Below are positions 1 through 13,823 of a DNA stretch of 64,000 nt, piece by piece (position 1 is the first letter of the stretch; every line of letters begins with the position of its first letter). Under the pieces are notes generated by a model. It saw only the letters and a program-made list of their open reading frames with translations. It searched no databases and had not been told where the DNA came from. This DNA comes from Piscicola geometra. Its lineage: Eukaryota; Annelida; Clitellata; Hirudinida; Piscicolidae. The stretch is taken from positions 7,692,757 to 7,756,756 of the forward strand of contig OX030957.1 of the NCBI GenBank assembly GCA_943735955.1, written 5' to 3'. Made by a program: the position numbers and the translations under genes.

Positions 1-2133
1 GTGTATTTTTATCAAGTTTTAAAGTATCTCAACTTGTGAAAATTCTTTTAGATTATCAATAAAAAAAACTTTAGATTTATTTGTCTTTATTTAATTTTAC
101 ACATAGCTTTATTTCATTTTAATCCTCCTTGTTACCATACAAAGAAAACTCGGTGATATATATTTTTCTCTTTACCACGCTGATAACATTCATCATTGAG
201 CTGACCTGCTGCACACAACAGATTGCTTCCACTGACCCGATAGAAACTTCATGTCAGCGCAGTGATTGTCACTCAGACAATGAGTTGAAATCTCAAAATT
301 AAAATAAATAAATAATACATTAAAAAAAATTGTATACTTAAGATTGATTATGAAAGTCTTTTCTTAGGTGTGAAACAGCCCTCTTTAGTAACATAAATAT
401 AAATATAAAATAAAAGATTTTTAAAGATTTTTTTCGTGTTTAGAAAAATATTCTAGCAAGTAATTTTTAAAGTTATGTTGGAAACATTTAAGATCTGTAA
501 GCCTAAAACTAAACTAAAAAAAGACATTCATACTCTACCAAATATTAAAAACGAAAAAATTTAATTTTATCAATTAAAAGCAATAAATGGAAATATTAGG
601 TGCTATAGAAATCAATAATGAGCTTATAAAGACTATTACATGAGCATGCGTAACGATAATAAAGATAAGAAGCATAATTTGATGGGAGCAACATGTGGTC
701 GCTCATGTGATTATATGCATATGATGTGCCCGTTTTATCCAACTTGATAGTGTCGGCTGTTATTTAAGTCTTAAAAGATATTTGATACATTGAAAAATAG
801 CTCAAATTATTGCTTTGAAATCACAAAATATATTCCGAACACTCTAAAACTTTGAAAGCTACTTGCAAGAAAATAAATTTCATTGGAGTGTGTATCTTAC
901 CTCAATATGACATTCAATTGGGATGGTATTTTAAGGACTGTACGATGACAGTGGGGAACTCTGTATTTCAGTGTAAGTTCATATAAAGGTTATATTAGGC
1001 AATGACATTTAGTGCTTATTTATCAGTGGCTGGCATTCTTAATAGTTTTGCCCTGGTCTGATGCCACAATTGCAATCATAATATTTGCTAACTTATCCTA
1101 TTAATATGCTCTTTAAAATATATTTTCAAAACATTTAACCAAGTAGAATGGTGTTTCTATTAGGATAGGCAAATCATTATCCTTAGTGATCTACTATGCG
1201 TTGTAGAATCTTTATTGAAGTAGGTGTTGATGCTAAGCATGTATTATTAAATTGACTTTACAAAGAGTTCGAAACAACAAAATATTAGAAGATAGAGTGC
1301 GATAATTGGTTTTAGATTTGCAAGTGTTATCAATGCCAGACCGTGAGACCTGAACCCGATGAAAAGGTGTAGGTGGGTGCTTGTTTTGTGAGGTTTTTAA
1401 ACAGGTTTTAAACAGGTATAAGTTCAAATATTTTACGAAATTGATTTTATAAATAAATGAAAACATTTTTATTAATATGAATTTTTTTAAACTATTACGA
1501 ATCTTTAAAAAAACTAACGCTATTTATAAATAGTCTGAAAATGAAGCGGGATAGACAATACAATTAGAAAATTAAATTGTAAAAATTGAAAATTTTTATC
1601 AGCTTTTATGAATCGTTTTTTAGAGCTCTCTTAAAAATCTCATGCAGGAATTCTGCATTGCAGGATGCTGCTTCAACTTCACATGAGTTCATGCTATAAA
1701 TTATAAAAGTAGAAATATCTTTATTTAAAGAGGTTTCATTTGAACATCTTTCAAATTCTATCCAAAGAATTATTATAAAGGATTTTTTAAATAGTCATTT
1801 AAGTTTGAACATGAAAAATCTATTAATGTATCTTAGACAGCTATTTACTAGCTAAGCATAAAACATCGTCAATTTTATTCAGCAGAAAAATAAAATTATC
1901 AAAAATAAAATTATTGGCGCGCCATAAACCTACGTTAAATTTATTGGAAAATTTACGAGTTAGTGTTTGAAAAATGAGTGAAAAATTACTAATCTAAGTA
2001 CTGTTAGAGCTCAAAATAACCTACTAAGGAGATAGAAAAGTATAGAAAGTTTAATTTAAGATTTAATAATTTAAAAGATTGAACGCATTAATACAAGGAA
2101 AAAGGTTTGAAGTGAGCTAGGAACGGATCTTCT
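1..2133. other. AT-rich stretch with no recognised gene
   Basis: I see no convincing exon here on either strand. The longest open frame (1233-1466, minus) has no recognisable motif and looks like chance. The region lies downstream of the transgelin-like gene and probably holds its 3' UTR near 2133 plus intergenic sequence. Confidence 0.5.
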
Positions 2134-3972
2134 CTATTGAGCCAGGTAAGGTGGACTGAAGGATTTGCTGTCCGCCTAGTGAGTGTTTGTTATTTTTGTT
2201 TTGTAAACAAACAAACATGCTGTGTTTATAATGCCATTTTGTGATACAATCAATATAATAAACAATAATTGTTATTAAGTTATACTTGCTTATTATCGTT
2301 AATTATTCTTTTGACACAAAGTATCATATATAGAATATTCATTTTTTAATATTAACACCAAAAGACAACAAGTCTATCTTAAACAGACCAGTCTAGCCAG
2401 ATGGTCTAGGCACACGATGACATTGCAGAAGTTTGACTTGTGGGAGTCATGCAGGTCTTGGCTCTTGAACGATAAGCTGCTGTCTATGCCGTACTCAAGG
2501 GCACCCTGGTGGTGGTCATATAAAATTATTTAACTAAAGAACCTTCTTTTATTTATATCTTTTGTAAAACTAATGATAAACGATTGATATTAGTCAATAG
2601 AGCTTTTTGACCAGTAATGAAATTTAAGAAGTCTGAAAAAATCTATATATTCTAATATATTCCTTAGTTATCATGAGAAAGGCTCCGTTTATCTTCAAAC
2701 AAGTCACACATAAAAGCTTGAAAAAATGTATAAACCTACCTTCACGAAGGCATCTACGTTGTTCTGGGCAACTAGAGGGATGTGGGCATTACCTTGGTAC
2801 CTAACCGGAACCATGCCTTGGTGCTCTCGCAACTTGTTAACTAGTCTGAAGCAGGATGGTAGTGAAATTTATTGTTTTTTTTTAATTTTCAGATAATAAA
2901 TTTTAACGCATTTGGAACACGATATTCAAATCTCAAAACAACATTAAGTATAGAAAATAATAAATATGAAGCTCTATTAAACAATATAACTTTTCCAAAA
3001 AATACAACACTAGTTGCCGGAATTTACAACCGTTATTGATCCTAATTTCAAACGACATATAAATATCAATATTTGTTAAATTTTAATTTTTGTAAAAATA
3101 GAATGGAAAGCCACGAGAAGCATTAAAAAAAAGTAACTTTTCTAAAACAACGGCCATTAATGACTCACTTGCACATAACAACTCCATCTCTCAACCACAG
3201 TTGAAGCTTTCTCCAGGTGGAGCTGGTCTAAAAAATTGGTAGGTTTAGAAAATAAAAAATGTGATGAACTAGAAAATGCTTGAAAGGTTATACCATTTAG
3301 CAAAAGATTTGTAATAAAGTTTAAATTGTATAAAAATATTCGAAATGTTATTTGAAGATAAAAATTGTTGTGTATTATATATTTTTATATTGGAAAAACA
3401 TGATTAATTCTTTAAAATCTTAAGTAAATTTAGAAATTCTTTAAGGTCTAATAATTATTTTCAAATCATAATAAAATAATTTAATAAAAAAAAGAAAAGA
3501 ATGTAACATGAAAAAGAATATTTTGCATACACATTTAGAATGTTCCCGGCCTAGAACTAAATGAATCCAGCTCATTAGTCTCTCGGGAGTACCGTTCTGC
3601 TCTTCTGAGTCATATCTCTTTAGAGAACATAAGGGATGAATTGAGTAGATTGGAAAAAATAAAAAATAAGTGTTTAGGTGTTTTTGGTTGATAAAGAGTA
3701 AAAGTGAATAAATTACAGCAAAGGGAAACATGTCAACGCAAAAATTTAAAATGTATAAAAAAATATATAAATAATTGAAAGTTAGAATGCGGTATTTTTA
3801 TGTTGGAAACGCTTTGGAGCAGATAAATATGTAAAGGAAGTTTCCCAAGACGTTGAATGAGAACCCCAGAGGAATGGCGTATAGCAACTATTTCAACATT
3901 ATAAGGAACCTCATCCAGTCTCTTCTGTTCTGCAAGGTCTATTCCTGCCTTCTTTGCCCTGAAGTTTGCCAT
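2134..3972 (-). CDS. Transgelin/calponin-family protein (single CH domain, 157 aa)
   Basis: Six exons on the minus strand join in phase: 3910-3972, 3531-3617, 3169-3227, 2740-2845, 2389-2505 and 2134-2175 (474 nt). The protein opens with MANFRAKKAGIDLAEQKR, followed by a calponin-homology domain: ERLMSWI, then WRKLQLWLRDGVVMCKLVNK, then AQNNVDAF, then EYG, and a last helix ending in NVIVCLDHLARL. This is the order of motifs in transgelin and calponin, which bind actin in muscle and cytoskeleton. At 157 residues it is shorter than usual transgelins (about 200). The short tail ADSKSFSPPYLAQ carries no calponin repeat, so actin-bundling behaviour may differ. The last exon is the least certain; it was chosen because its acceptor and phase fit and it ends in a stop. 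All donors and acceptors used are GT and AG. Confidence 0.8.
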
Positions 3973-6900
3973 TCTATTGTCGTCTGCTCATATTTGTTAT
4001 ATATATTGTTATAATGAATATTTGCAGTATTTTTGATTAAAGGCAAAAAAAATTGTAAAATAAACAACTATATTCAACCAGCTTCATAAAAATGGTTTTC
4101 TCATCGAAAGTACTAATCTCGATGAAAATTAGCTGTTTTTATGATCATTTATATTAAAATTCGAACCAAAAATATATATTTTGACAAATGTTTATATCAA
4201 AATGAAGTATAGGCTTTATCATATAGAAAGTACTTTTTAGTGCGTTTAGGATAACTGTCTTGCCGTCAAACGGATTCATGGGCGGTCAGAAGAAAACAGA
4301 CGCTGAAAAGGTTAATCATAAATTATCTTTATGTTTGTTCAAGTTTCAATTGAGAAGATCATACTGTTTGAGATATAATAAATACCATTTTACTATCACC
4401 AACTCAATATTCTAATTCTTTTTACAAACTCGTGAAAAAATTACATTTAAAAAAGATCTTAGCATGATTATCATGATTTTTCAAATGATATTTTAGGGGA
4501 AAGAAGTAAATCTTTCGGTAACAATGAAGGAAATAATAATTACACAACTTTTATATGTTAGATCAAACAGTTTTGACTTAGATCGTTTGAATAAAAAAAT
4601 GTGACTCAGTATGAGAAAAAATATTTCATTAGCACTTTATTCAAAGATTAAACTGAAAAACTTCAGATTGGATTCAAAACACAACGACATGCTATAGATT
4701 TGTTGTATTGAATCAATTTGGAAAAAACAAGATTCTTTGTACATTCCTAATTTTTCAAAAATGGTATTTATAATCCTTACTAATAAAAAAAAATTCTCTT
4801 CTTATGTTAGAAAAAACTTTGACGAATGCAATAAATACGAATAACTTTGATACCCGTTTTTCCATTCTTTTCAAAAAGTATTCAAATACTATGGTTTCGA
4901 TTGACTAATATATTATTATCCTACTGTTGTTTTCTAATATATTAAATATTCTAATTTGCAGATGTTTTCATGAAGATTATGGCAAGCTCTGAAACAAACT
5001 TTTGAGAAACTAAATAATATTTTCAAAGTATTCATTTAAATAAATTTAAAATTTAAAAAAATAATTTGAATAGATGAATAATATTACTAAATGAATTAAA
5101 AATAGTTTTATAACGCAAGCTTTTCTCAACTGCAGTAGTTATGTGTAAATTGGTGTTTTGTAAGCTAGCGGAAAATGTTTAGATCATGCTTGGATGAAAA
5201 CATGTTGGTTATCCGTGAAATAATGATTTCTAAACCATTAATTATTTCTAATTTAGTTTATTAAACTATTTTGTTTATATTTAAAAAACTCTATTAATAT
5301 TTATAAAATATCTTACAAAGGGAGAAAAGCTAATGGAAAATCTAAAAATACTATAAGTAAAACAAGTTAAATGATTAAGTTTTCATGCGAAATCTTATTA
5401 TGGCAGAGTTATTTACGTCAATATTTATGTTTTTTTCACTTTACTCTATTAAAATGTTCAATAACACTAGTTACATCCATAACACACCTTGTACGAAGCA
5501 GATATTCCAGACATTCTTGCTTCTGCTGCTTTTTTCTTCAACTCCACCTCTTTCACTAGATTCGTTTGCATATATATATAAATATATATATAGATATATA
5601 TATATTCTAGTAAATGAAAAACTTTAAAAGTTTCAAATATACTCAGCATTTAGATTTCTATATTATTCAAACTTTACTTGAGAAATTATTTAAAAAGTTT
5701 TATGAGTATTGTCATGGTTAAAACCAACTATTAATCAGAGTAAGCTTCACTTGCAAGTAAATTCTCAAATTTTCATTAGACAAAACGTGTGCTTTTAAGG
5801 TTAATGATTCACGACTTAACTCATAGCTTCAAAGTATAACTTATGCTCCCCCATGATCGTCATTATTATTATTCTTATTATTACATTTTTTCACTTTTAA
5901 CTATTGTGACGGGCCTTCAACTAAAAAAAGCTTGAAGTTGAGCTTTTTTTCTAGAATATACTTTTTGCGAGCCTTCGACGCATAACAGCTTGAATTCTTT
6001 AAAAGTTTTTCAGAGTAAATGTCGTAGCAAATGGTCTTAACTGAGTTTGTCTTGTTCTAAATAGATTAATTCAGTGTTTAATTAATGGAATTTTCAATTA
6101 TTTACTTTTTATAAAAACAAGCTTTTTGAAAGAGAAACAGACTTTATAATCACAATTTTAATAAATAAAACTAAAAATTTCTGGCTGATAAAAAAGTTAT
6201 AGGATTTAATATTTTAAAAACTCAAATTCAAATATCTTTTAAATCAAAATTGATGTTTAATATACGATTATAATTTTAATTTTAACCAAAGATAATTTCT
6301 ATAGCCAAATTTTACACGATTTTAGCTAGATTTTATGAACAAGAATAGAGTTTCAAATAATGATATAAAACTTCAGATAATTCACACTTTAGATAATTTA
6401 GTAATATTTTGACTTTTTTCATGAATTGTAAAACGCCATAATAACAATATTTCTTTGTGAACAGCTTGAAATCATGGAAAATCATCTAAAATGAATTATT
6501 TAATATAAAATTGATAGTTTGTGATATCTTAGAGTTAACCTTTGTTTTAGATATTAGGGACTAAACATTTGATAAATTATATAATCAAAGAAATTCATTG
6601 TTTTTATTTTGAGCCTCTATTTTTGCGTTGAACAATTTAAAACTGTGATTTTCGACAATTTTTTTCAACTTTTTTGTTTCTGCAACCTTAGAAACGTTTG
6701 AGTCAGAACATCCATTGGTTGAATCCTTCAATAAGTGGGTGGTGAAAATTTATAATTGGTACTTATACAAATAATAGTAGTATTATGTGAAAAAAAATTT
6801 TTTTTAACATTATTAATCCAATTCTATTCAAAACTTTATTTCTAACTACATGGGTTTAAAGTCTAAAAAAACTATATTATTTTTTAAAAATCGAGATTAA

Positions 6901-7401
6901 TGAAAAAGCTATTTATATATAATGTACACTTATTTATAAAACAATATAAAACGTATTCTAATAAAATTAAAATTATTTTATACAATTTTTCTAACGTCCG
7001 AAGTAGATTCGAAGTTGATCACTTTGGTGGCTGGAGTGCTCTGGTGATATGCAAGAATAAATAACTAAGATTTATTGTATACTTAACTGGCTATTTAAAA
7101 ACTTCATTAGAGGTAACATTTGAACAAAAATGTTTTAAAACTGTAATAAATTTCCTAGAAATATCGATAAAGAAATAGATAAGATAGCTCAAATTATTTT
7201 AAAGATATGTGTGATGTTTTAATTCTGATAACAATTATCTTCTAGTCACTCTGGTCAACCTTTACATTGAATTACCCTGCTTTTATAAGTTTCAATCACT
7301 TATTTACTCAAGGAAGAAAATATAAATATCCTTTGACAACAAGTATTCTTACAAAAAGAAGAAGTTAATTTTATTTTTTAAATAAATATTCTAATTGCAA
7401 T
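3973..7401. other. Intergenic stretch, no firm gene
   Basis: Apart from the orphan exon candidate at 5488-5555 and a short (TA)n tract near 5575-5605, I see no supported gene between the transgelin-like start and the TMEM145-like stop. The sequence is AT-rich with frequent stops in all frames. Confidence 0.4.
5488..5555 (-). other. Orphan exon candidate of unknown gene
   Basis: A minus-strand stretch with acceptor AG before 5555 and donor GTGTGT after 5488 is open in one phase and encodes KEVELKKKAAEARMSGISAS followed by YK. The composition is that of a charged helix rather than random AT-rich sequence. It does not join in phase to the transgelin-like first coding exon, which carries its own ATG. 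It could be an alternative 5' exon or part of an undetected gene. A (TA)n tract lies directly upstream on the minus strand. Confidence 0.3.
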
Positions 7402-10400
7402 TCACCCCTTAAAAACCTGGCTGTAGACATTTCGGACAACGTCAAAAAGGTTTCTAAAGTCGGGAGCAGTAGGGGATGCACCGCTCGAAGGGGCGTATGA
7501 ACTGCTCTTGAAGTTAATTGTGTCATCCATTTCTGACCTCTCCTCCATTATTCCAACCTGTGAAAGATGTTTTTAAATCATAACCCAAACAACATTTTAA
7601 ACTTTAAAAAGCCAAGAGAACCCGAGTACTTGGTTAACGAATTAGTTACTCGAAAATTTGTTTAAACTCTCGAAAGAATTTTAAATGTGGTTTTAATCGA
7701 AAGACAAAACACCGTTTGCTTGAGTATCAAACCTGTGACGTTCTCACGTGATATGGAAAGTTTTTGTTGGAGTGCGATGGTCTCGTCAAAAACTGAAGTA
7801 AAAAAATAATGATTGAAAAAGTAAATATTTCTATATATTACATGCGAATAAAAGAGTAAAAATATAAAAACTCAAGAAGTTACATCGAATCAATGTTTTC
7901 AGTGATTTGAAGACTTTTAGAAATTTATTTATTTATTTCAAATTAGAAAATATATGAAATACTAACTAAAAATCTTTCTATTAATTTGTTAAATAAATGT
8001 GTTGAATCCGTTCAGAAAAACTACTCAAAATTCTTATGAAAAATCTTCTATTTCATAGTATAAAAAAAGTATAAATCCATAAGAATAAATGGTTGATGAA
8101 TGTATTAACCAGCAAGTAGATGAAAGACAAGAAGCTGATGCTGAGTTCGATACCGTTGACGATCTTCTCCCTCTGGTAACTCTCGATTCCGTAGAGAGCA
8201 ATCAAGACAAACAGAGGTCCGACGAGGAACCTTGCAAGTAAATCTAATATTATTTTTTCACCCATTTTTTCTATATAGCATATGTCCAACAAGTAAAAAT
8301 TATCTCACCACAAAGAGTAGAAGGCATATAGAGGGTAGTAGAACAATTTCTTTTCTGGGTAGCGTTTCAGGGTTGAGAAGCAAGCGAACGAGAAGTACAC
8401 CCACGCAACAACCCTCAGTCCTATCAAGCCATATCCTGGCACGCTCTCATAAAGGTAGAGAACCAGGCCAGGGTCTGAAAACTATTTTTAAAAATTCAAT
8501 GAAAAGGTTTTTCAAATGAAAACTAATAATTTTTTTCGAAAATCGATTTATAAATGAAATACAATACATTTAACCATACCACATGACTGAAGAAGAGGAT
8601 GACATGAATGATACTGTATATGGAGATAAAGACGAAGATCTTGAGAGAGGTGGACTGGCTCAGACGCCCTCTGGTGACGTTGTAGCCCTTACTGAGAAGT
8701 AGCAGCATCAGCAAGAAAACGATCTGACTGCATATCATGATGGCCTTGCCTTGAGGTCAGAAGCAGTGATTTATTAAATATCAATTCTTTGAGATATTGC
8801 ACTTGAACAAATACTATTTAAGATGTTTGATGATTTTTCAAAACTAAATTTTTTAATTAGATGACATTTTCGAAAATGTCATTAAAAAATATATTCAATT
8901 ACAATAATTTGTTATCCAAATAATGAGTAAATATTAATGAAATGAAGAAACCTATAACTTTGAGATCAAAATTCTCGAATCCACTGTTTACAAACTTTCC
9001 ATATGCGATGCAGGTAACAATGAGCGAGACAATACTTAGGAGAAGAGAAGCCAAGAACATTTTGTAGGTTGTGTGCAGAAGCATTCTCTTGCGTAGATTG
9101 TCTGACGGGTAAAAAGAAGACAAAATTAATATTTGAATAAATAATTTTGGTATATGTATTTTTTTATTATTAACTTAGTGTATTTTTAATAGTCTTAAAA
9201 GCTTTAGAAAGTTATTCAATGTTCAATTGCTATGGCTTTCGTAAAAAATTCCTAACAACTTGAATTATCAAACGATTGACTTACTAGAAAACTTGAGAGC
9301 AATTATCAAAAGAGTCAGAAACCCGATCAAAAACGCAATGCTTGTTTCAAGAATATCTAGGCAAATTCATTGATATTTTCTCATAAATTTATTTTAATGA
9401 AATAATAATATTTAAATTATCTTATAGACTAGACCAGAATTTAAACTATCATTCCAAAATAAACAAAAATCATACTTTATTTTTGTTAGTTTTTTATATA
9501 ATTTTAATTGGATTTTGAAAATGAAAATACAAATACCGAAAAACATAAAAGACGCAAGTATAGGTATAGGCTAACATAGTAATTTTCATTCATTGTTTGA
9601 GTGAAAGACTTACAAAACTCATCGGCAGACAGTTCCTTTGACAGTTGTCTGTCTCCGTTCGACATATGCAACTTATACTTCAAGTAGATTCCCTGTTAGG
9701 GGGTTTGCTACACTTTTTTTTACATGTATTCAATGGTGCAATAAATTAAACTTTGAAATTTTAATAAATGTGCTTTAGACAGAGCAGAGAAAGCTTTTAT
9801 ATTACTGGAAAACACGGGCTATTATTTTTTGTAGATAACTCTTTTTTAAATGTATTATGGGCAACTCACATTAACGGTGTTATTTTGACAGCGAGCGACA
9901 GCAAAAAACCACCAGCTTTGTCTTGAGGCTACAAAAGTCAGTTCTGAAACGCACTTGACCAAGTCTCCAGCACTTTTGCAGCCAGACGAATATGTGCCCA
10001 AAACCTCTTGTGAATCGTCTTCTAGCTTCACATCTTGATAGCTGCTGGTTTTGATGTATGGATCTTTGGTAGCCTGATCACAAGGCTGTTGGTACAAGTT
10101 TTTATATTGAATTTATTTTCAAAAAAATTCATTGACTTCTATCTGATCCAAGGATTATCACTAAATTTTAAATATATTGCCACTATATTATTTAATTGAT
10201 TTATTTTTCAGTCATGAAAATTTATTAAAATAGGATTATAAAAAAGACGTCTATTTAAAATTCACTTTTAACATATTTATTATATTGATAAACAGCGTCT
10301 TTTTTTATCATTACCAAGGTCGAAGGTTAATAAACTCGAAATAAAATGATAAATACCGGTATAATAAATAAAGGAATAATAATGCTGCTCAATGCATTTC

Positions 10401-10692
10401 TATTATACTCGGCTTTGGAGTCCTAAAACTCACAAGATTCTTTTTGTAGACTGAACTCCATTGATTGTCGTAGTAAAACAACAAACGAATCGGTGCTAAG
10501 AGCTGTCATGAAAGACATAACATTTTAGATTGAAAGAAATTGGAAAAAAAGTATTATTTTAAATTCAATATTTCATTATTTTTATTACGCAATCGAATAA
10601 ATAGTGAAATTGAGAACCTTTGAGAAATGGAACTCGTAGGCTAACTTACCAGTGTTACTTAAGAAGCAAAATCTTGTTAAGAATACCCAATC
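7402..10692 (-). CDS. TMEM145/GPR180-like seven-helix membrane protein (5' incomplete)
   Basis: Eleven exons join in phase on the minus strand: 10650-10692, 10434-10495, 9870-10085, 9614-9692, 9285-9356, 8952-9101, 8580-8749, 8309-8481, 8110-8230, 7733-7792 and 7402-7557 (1302 nt, about 433 aa). The first exon reads DWVFLTRFCFLSNTG, followed by LLFYYDNQWSSVYKKNL, a cysteine-containing extracellular part ending GIYLKYKLHMSNGDRQLS and ELSADEF, then a run of hydrophobic helices. Helix four to five holds LLLLSKGYNVTRGRLS, a hallmark of the GPR180/TMEM145 (intimal thickness-related receptor) family. The C-terminal tail contains RPSHSNKNFPYHVRTSQ. Related GOST-type proteins act in membrane trafficking or signalling, but the exact role here is unknown. 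The signal-peptide exon upstream of 10692 is not identified; a long TATC microsatellite occupies that intron. The donor used at 8952 (GTTTCT) is weak but keeps frame. Confidence 0.8.
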
Positions 10693-10736
10693 CTTTGAAT
10701 AATTATTGATTTTTTATTTTTCGTGGAATAAATATT

Positions 10737-11108
<372 letters not shown>

Positions 11109-12800
11109 TTTTAACAACTTACTTTATCCGTAATAAGATCTCCTTCGATTTTTTTAGAATGTAATATTCTCCATTGTTGACAAAAAAATAATAAAACTAT
11201 TAAATATTCGATCATTGTTTCACTCGAAAATGTGCTTGTTTGTTGTTTCTATGGCAATAGGGATGTTTCATTATTTTAAGTCATCTTTTAATGAGATTTT
11301 TTTCTACGTTTTCATCCTCTTAGATTAATAACTGCCATATTCATAGCAGTTTCAACAAGCTAATTAATTTGATGAATATATTATTTTTAACATATAAAAA
11401 TAACATATACCTGACTTCCCCGTTTATCGCTCAGTGTATCATAGAAAACTCGATCTTTGATTAGCTTTATTTTCTTATATTACTGCTCACATCATATAAA
11501 TGTTACAGTTAAAACGCGTAATGCTTAAAAAATCAGACAACGCATCTTTCACGCAGATTGACTGAATAAAGGTTAATAAAATGCCTAGAGATGAAAAAAT
11601 AGTTTCAAGTTATTTAAAATTAGATTGAAATGAATATTTTCGAAATTTAGCCATTTATTAAGCTTTTTTCATACAATACGCGCGAATTATGCGTTACACG
11701 ATTTGACTGATTTTTATGAATTACGCGAAATACCTGGTTACGCATTTTGGCTGTAATATATGTTTTTTAATATTATATATTAATATTATGATAACTATAA
11801 ATATATAAATTACATTTTTTTTAATTGTATCATTGTATTAACCATTTTCTCTATATAAATTTATAGATATCATATTCTCATGTATGTTTTACAGAGTATA
11901 AATATAATTTCAAGCACAAGACTTGCATTACTTTTTTTTAAATGAGCAAATAGTTTTTCAGTTTATCAGAGAACACTGACATCCATTAAACCTGATCTAA
12001 AAAACTATATAACATTTCTGAATAACATGTGTTTGTCTTTTGTTCCCATTTTTTTTCCCATTTGTTACTATATGCAGCAAAAATGACCAATTTAAAATCA
12101 ATTTTAAAAAATCTCGGCTATTATGACGGCCATTTAAATCTCAGTAACTTATTGTTTTTCACGAAAATAGCTGTTATTACTTCATAATATGTTTTTTAAA
12201 CTAATTTAATTAATATTCAATTACTTTTTGATTTTAATTATTAATTTTGTGGCCAATTTAAAAGTAATGAAACTCTATCATAGAGTCTATGGCTTCGACT
12301 GAATAAATTTAAAAAAAAAGACTAATTAATAGATAAACCTATATATTTAATATGAACGATTTTTTTTAATAAGTAGGACTTGCCTTTTATATGTTTTATG
12401 CCTATTTTCAACTTTCAAATAGCTAGAAAACATAATATTTTAATATTGCTAGTAAACATTTCACATGGGTCGTTTTCTTTTATTATTGTTCTTTAAAATA
12501 AATTCATTCACTCTTTGATTGGATTCTCCGTTCTTTTAAAAAAAATAAGCCACTGAAAATCAATGTCTCTTACAGACTCTATAGTCCAATCTTGATTGAC
12601 CACAATAAAATATAATACAATATAATAATAAAGATAAAAATTTAATTTTGTTTGAAAGAAAAAAATCATTATTTCAGTTACAGCAGTTTTTAAACCATTT
12701 ATGTAAATATTTATGAAAATGTAAAAATTATTAGATTATATATTATAATTACCTATAAATTTGGCGCTAAGAGTCATTCTAAGATTTCTAAAGGCTAAAA
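11109..12800. other. AT-rich stretch expected to hold the missing 5' end of the TMEM145-like gene
   Basis: No exon is firmly supported. A minus-strand segment near 11408-11462 has an open frame followed by a GTATAT donor, but its translation does not resemble the family N-terminus. The right part must contain the promoter and 5' UTR of the CREBZF-like gene that starts at 12801. Confidence 0.35.
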
Positions 12801-13478
12801 ATGGCTGATCGTAGTTTTAACGTTTCACAAATTTTCAATAAGGTAGAGTCACTGCATGGTTGTTTCAGTGAATTAAATGATGTATATGATGATTTTATTT
12901 CGACAGATTTAGACTTTTTAGGATCCGAAAGCTCAGAAAATGGCGGATCTTCGAATTTAGAATCTGCGACACTGAATCCTCGTCAAAGCAACGGGCGAAC
13001 ATATGTCACTGGAAGAAAAAAGAAAGACGCTGAACTTAGTATGTCGAAAAATGCAGTATTAGCAAGAGAAAATAGAAACAAAAAGAAGAAATTTTTTGAG
13101 GATTTGGTGCGCAGAAACAAGTTCTTAAGTGGTGAGAACTACACTTTAAAACAAAAATGTCAGAAGTATGAGAAAACATCACGTAACCTTCGTAAAGAAG
13201 TATCATATTTACGTAAAATAATCTTTAATCAATCGACCCTCTCAAAACTGCTGAAAAATATTCCTTCACTCATGGAAGAACAATTTGATGATTCATCAGA
13301 TGAATTAATAGACGTTACTCACGAAAAAGATACAAAGGTGGTGGACACCAAAGAGAACCAAGTGAGCTGTGGAATCTGTCTTCATGTAGCTGACAATACT
13401 GTGAACCTCAAAATGTGCCACCATTGTAGTTCCAAGGCACAAAAGACTCGCCAAAATGTAATTAAGTTATCTAATTAA
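12801..13478 (+). CDS. CREBZF: CREBZF (Zhangfei)-like bZIP protein, 225 aa, intronless
   Basis: The protein has an acidic N-terminal part (residues 1-50), then a bZIP. The basic region reads KNAVLARENRNKKKKFFEDL (about 83-102), followed by a heptad region through YEKTSRNLRKEVSYLRKIIF and a conserved NQSTLSKLLKNI. The C-terminus carries the block CGICLHVADNTVNLKMC followed by HHC. The same layout (NAVAAR-type basic region, zipper, LARLL-like segment, CLHV block with paired cysteines near the end) is found in CREBZF, a nuclear regulator that dimerises with ATF4/HCF-type partners. It lacks the usual CREB residues in the basic region, so DNA binding may be weak or need a partner, as in that family. 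The single exon and the ATG at 12801 follow an AT-rich upstream region. It converges with the unknown gene ending at 13824. Confidence 0.82.
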   Translation: MADRSFNVSQIFNKVESLHGCFSELNDVYDDFISTDLDFLGSESSENGGSSNLESATLNPRQSNGRTYVTGRKKKDAELSMSKNAVLARENRNKKKKFFEDLVRRNKFLSGENYTLKQKCQKYEKTSRNLRKEVSYLRKIIFNQSTLSKLLKNIPSLMEEQFDDSSDELIDVTHEKDTKVVDTKENQVSCGICLHVADNTVNLKMCHHCSSKAQKTRQNVIKLSN

Positions 13479-13823
13479 ACCTTTTATTAGCATTGATTTT
13501 AAATTTAACTGCTTTGAACAGTGAACTCAGAGACACCTCAGACAGATTTTTTAGTTTATTATGGTCAGTTTTTTTGTTACATTATCTGATCTAACATCAT
13601 CCTCTTGTGAACAATTAACTTAATTATTTGTTTAATGATTAATACTAGTAAATGATTTTCTATTATCGAATCTTTATTAAAAACACATTTTATTTGTACA
13701 CCTTGTTTTATCATACAGTTTCCAGTTGAAAATCTATCAACGTGATGGTTAGACAGAAAGTTGTCTGTGTGGGTTTTCTTTTACATAAAAATCTCATATA
13801 ATAATTCCATGTAGACAAGTCTT

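Noticed and set aside
4249..4311. Plus-strand exon-like segment reading ITVLPSNGFMGGQKKTDAEK between AG and GT
   Set aside because: No neighbouring exon in phase and no known motif; likely chance, so not listed as a feature.
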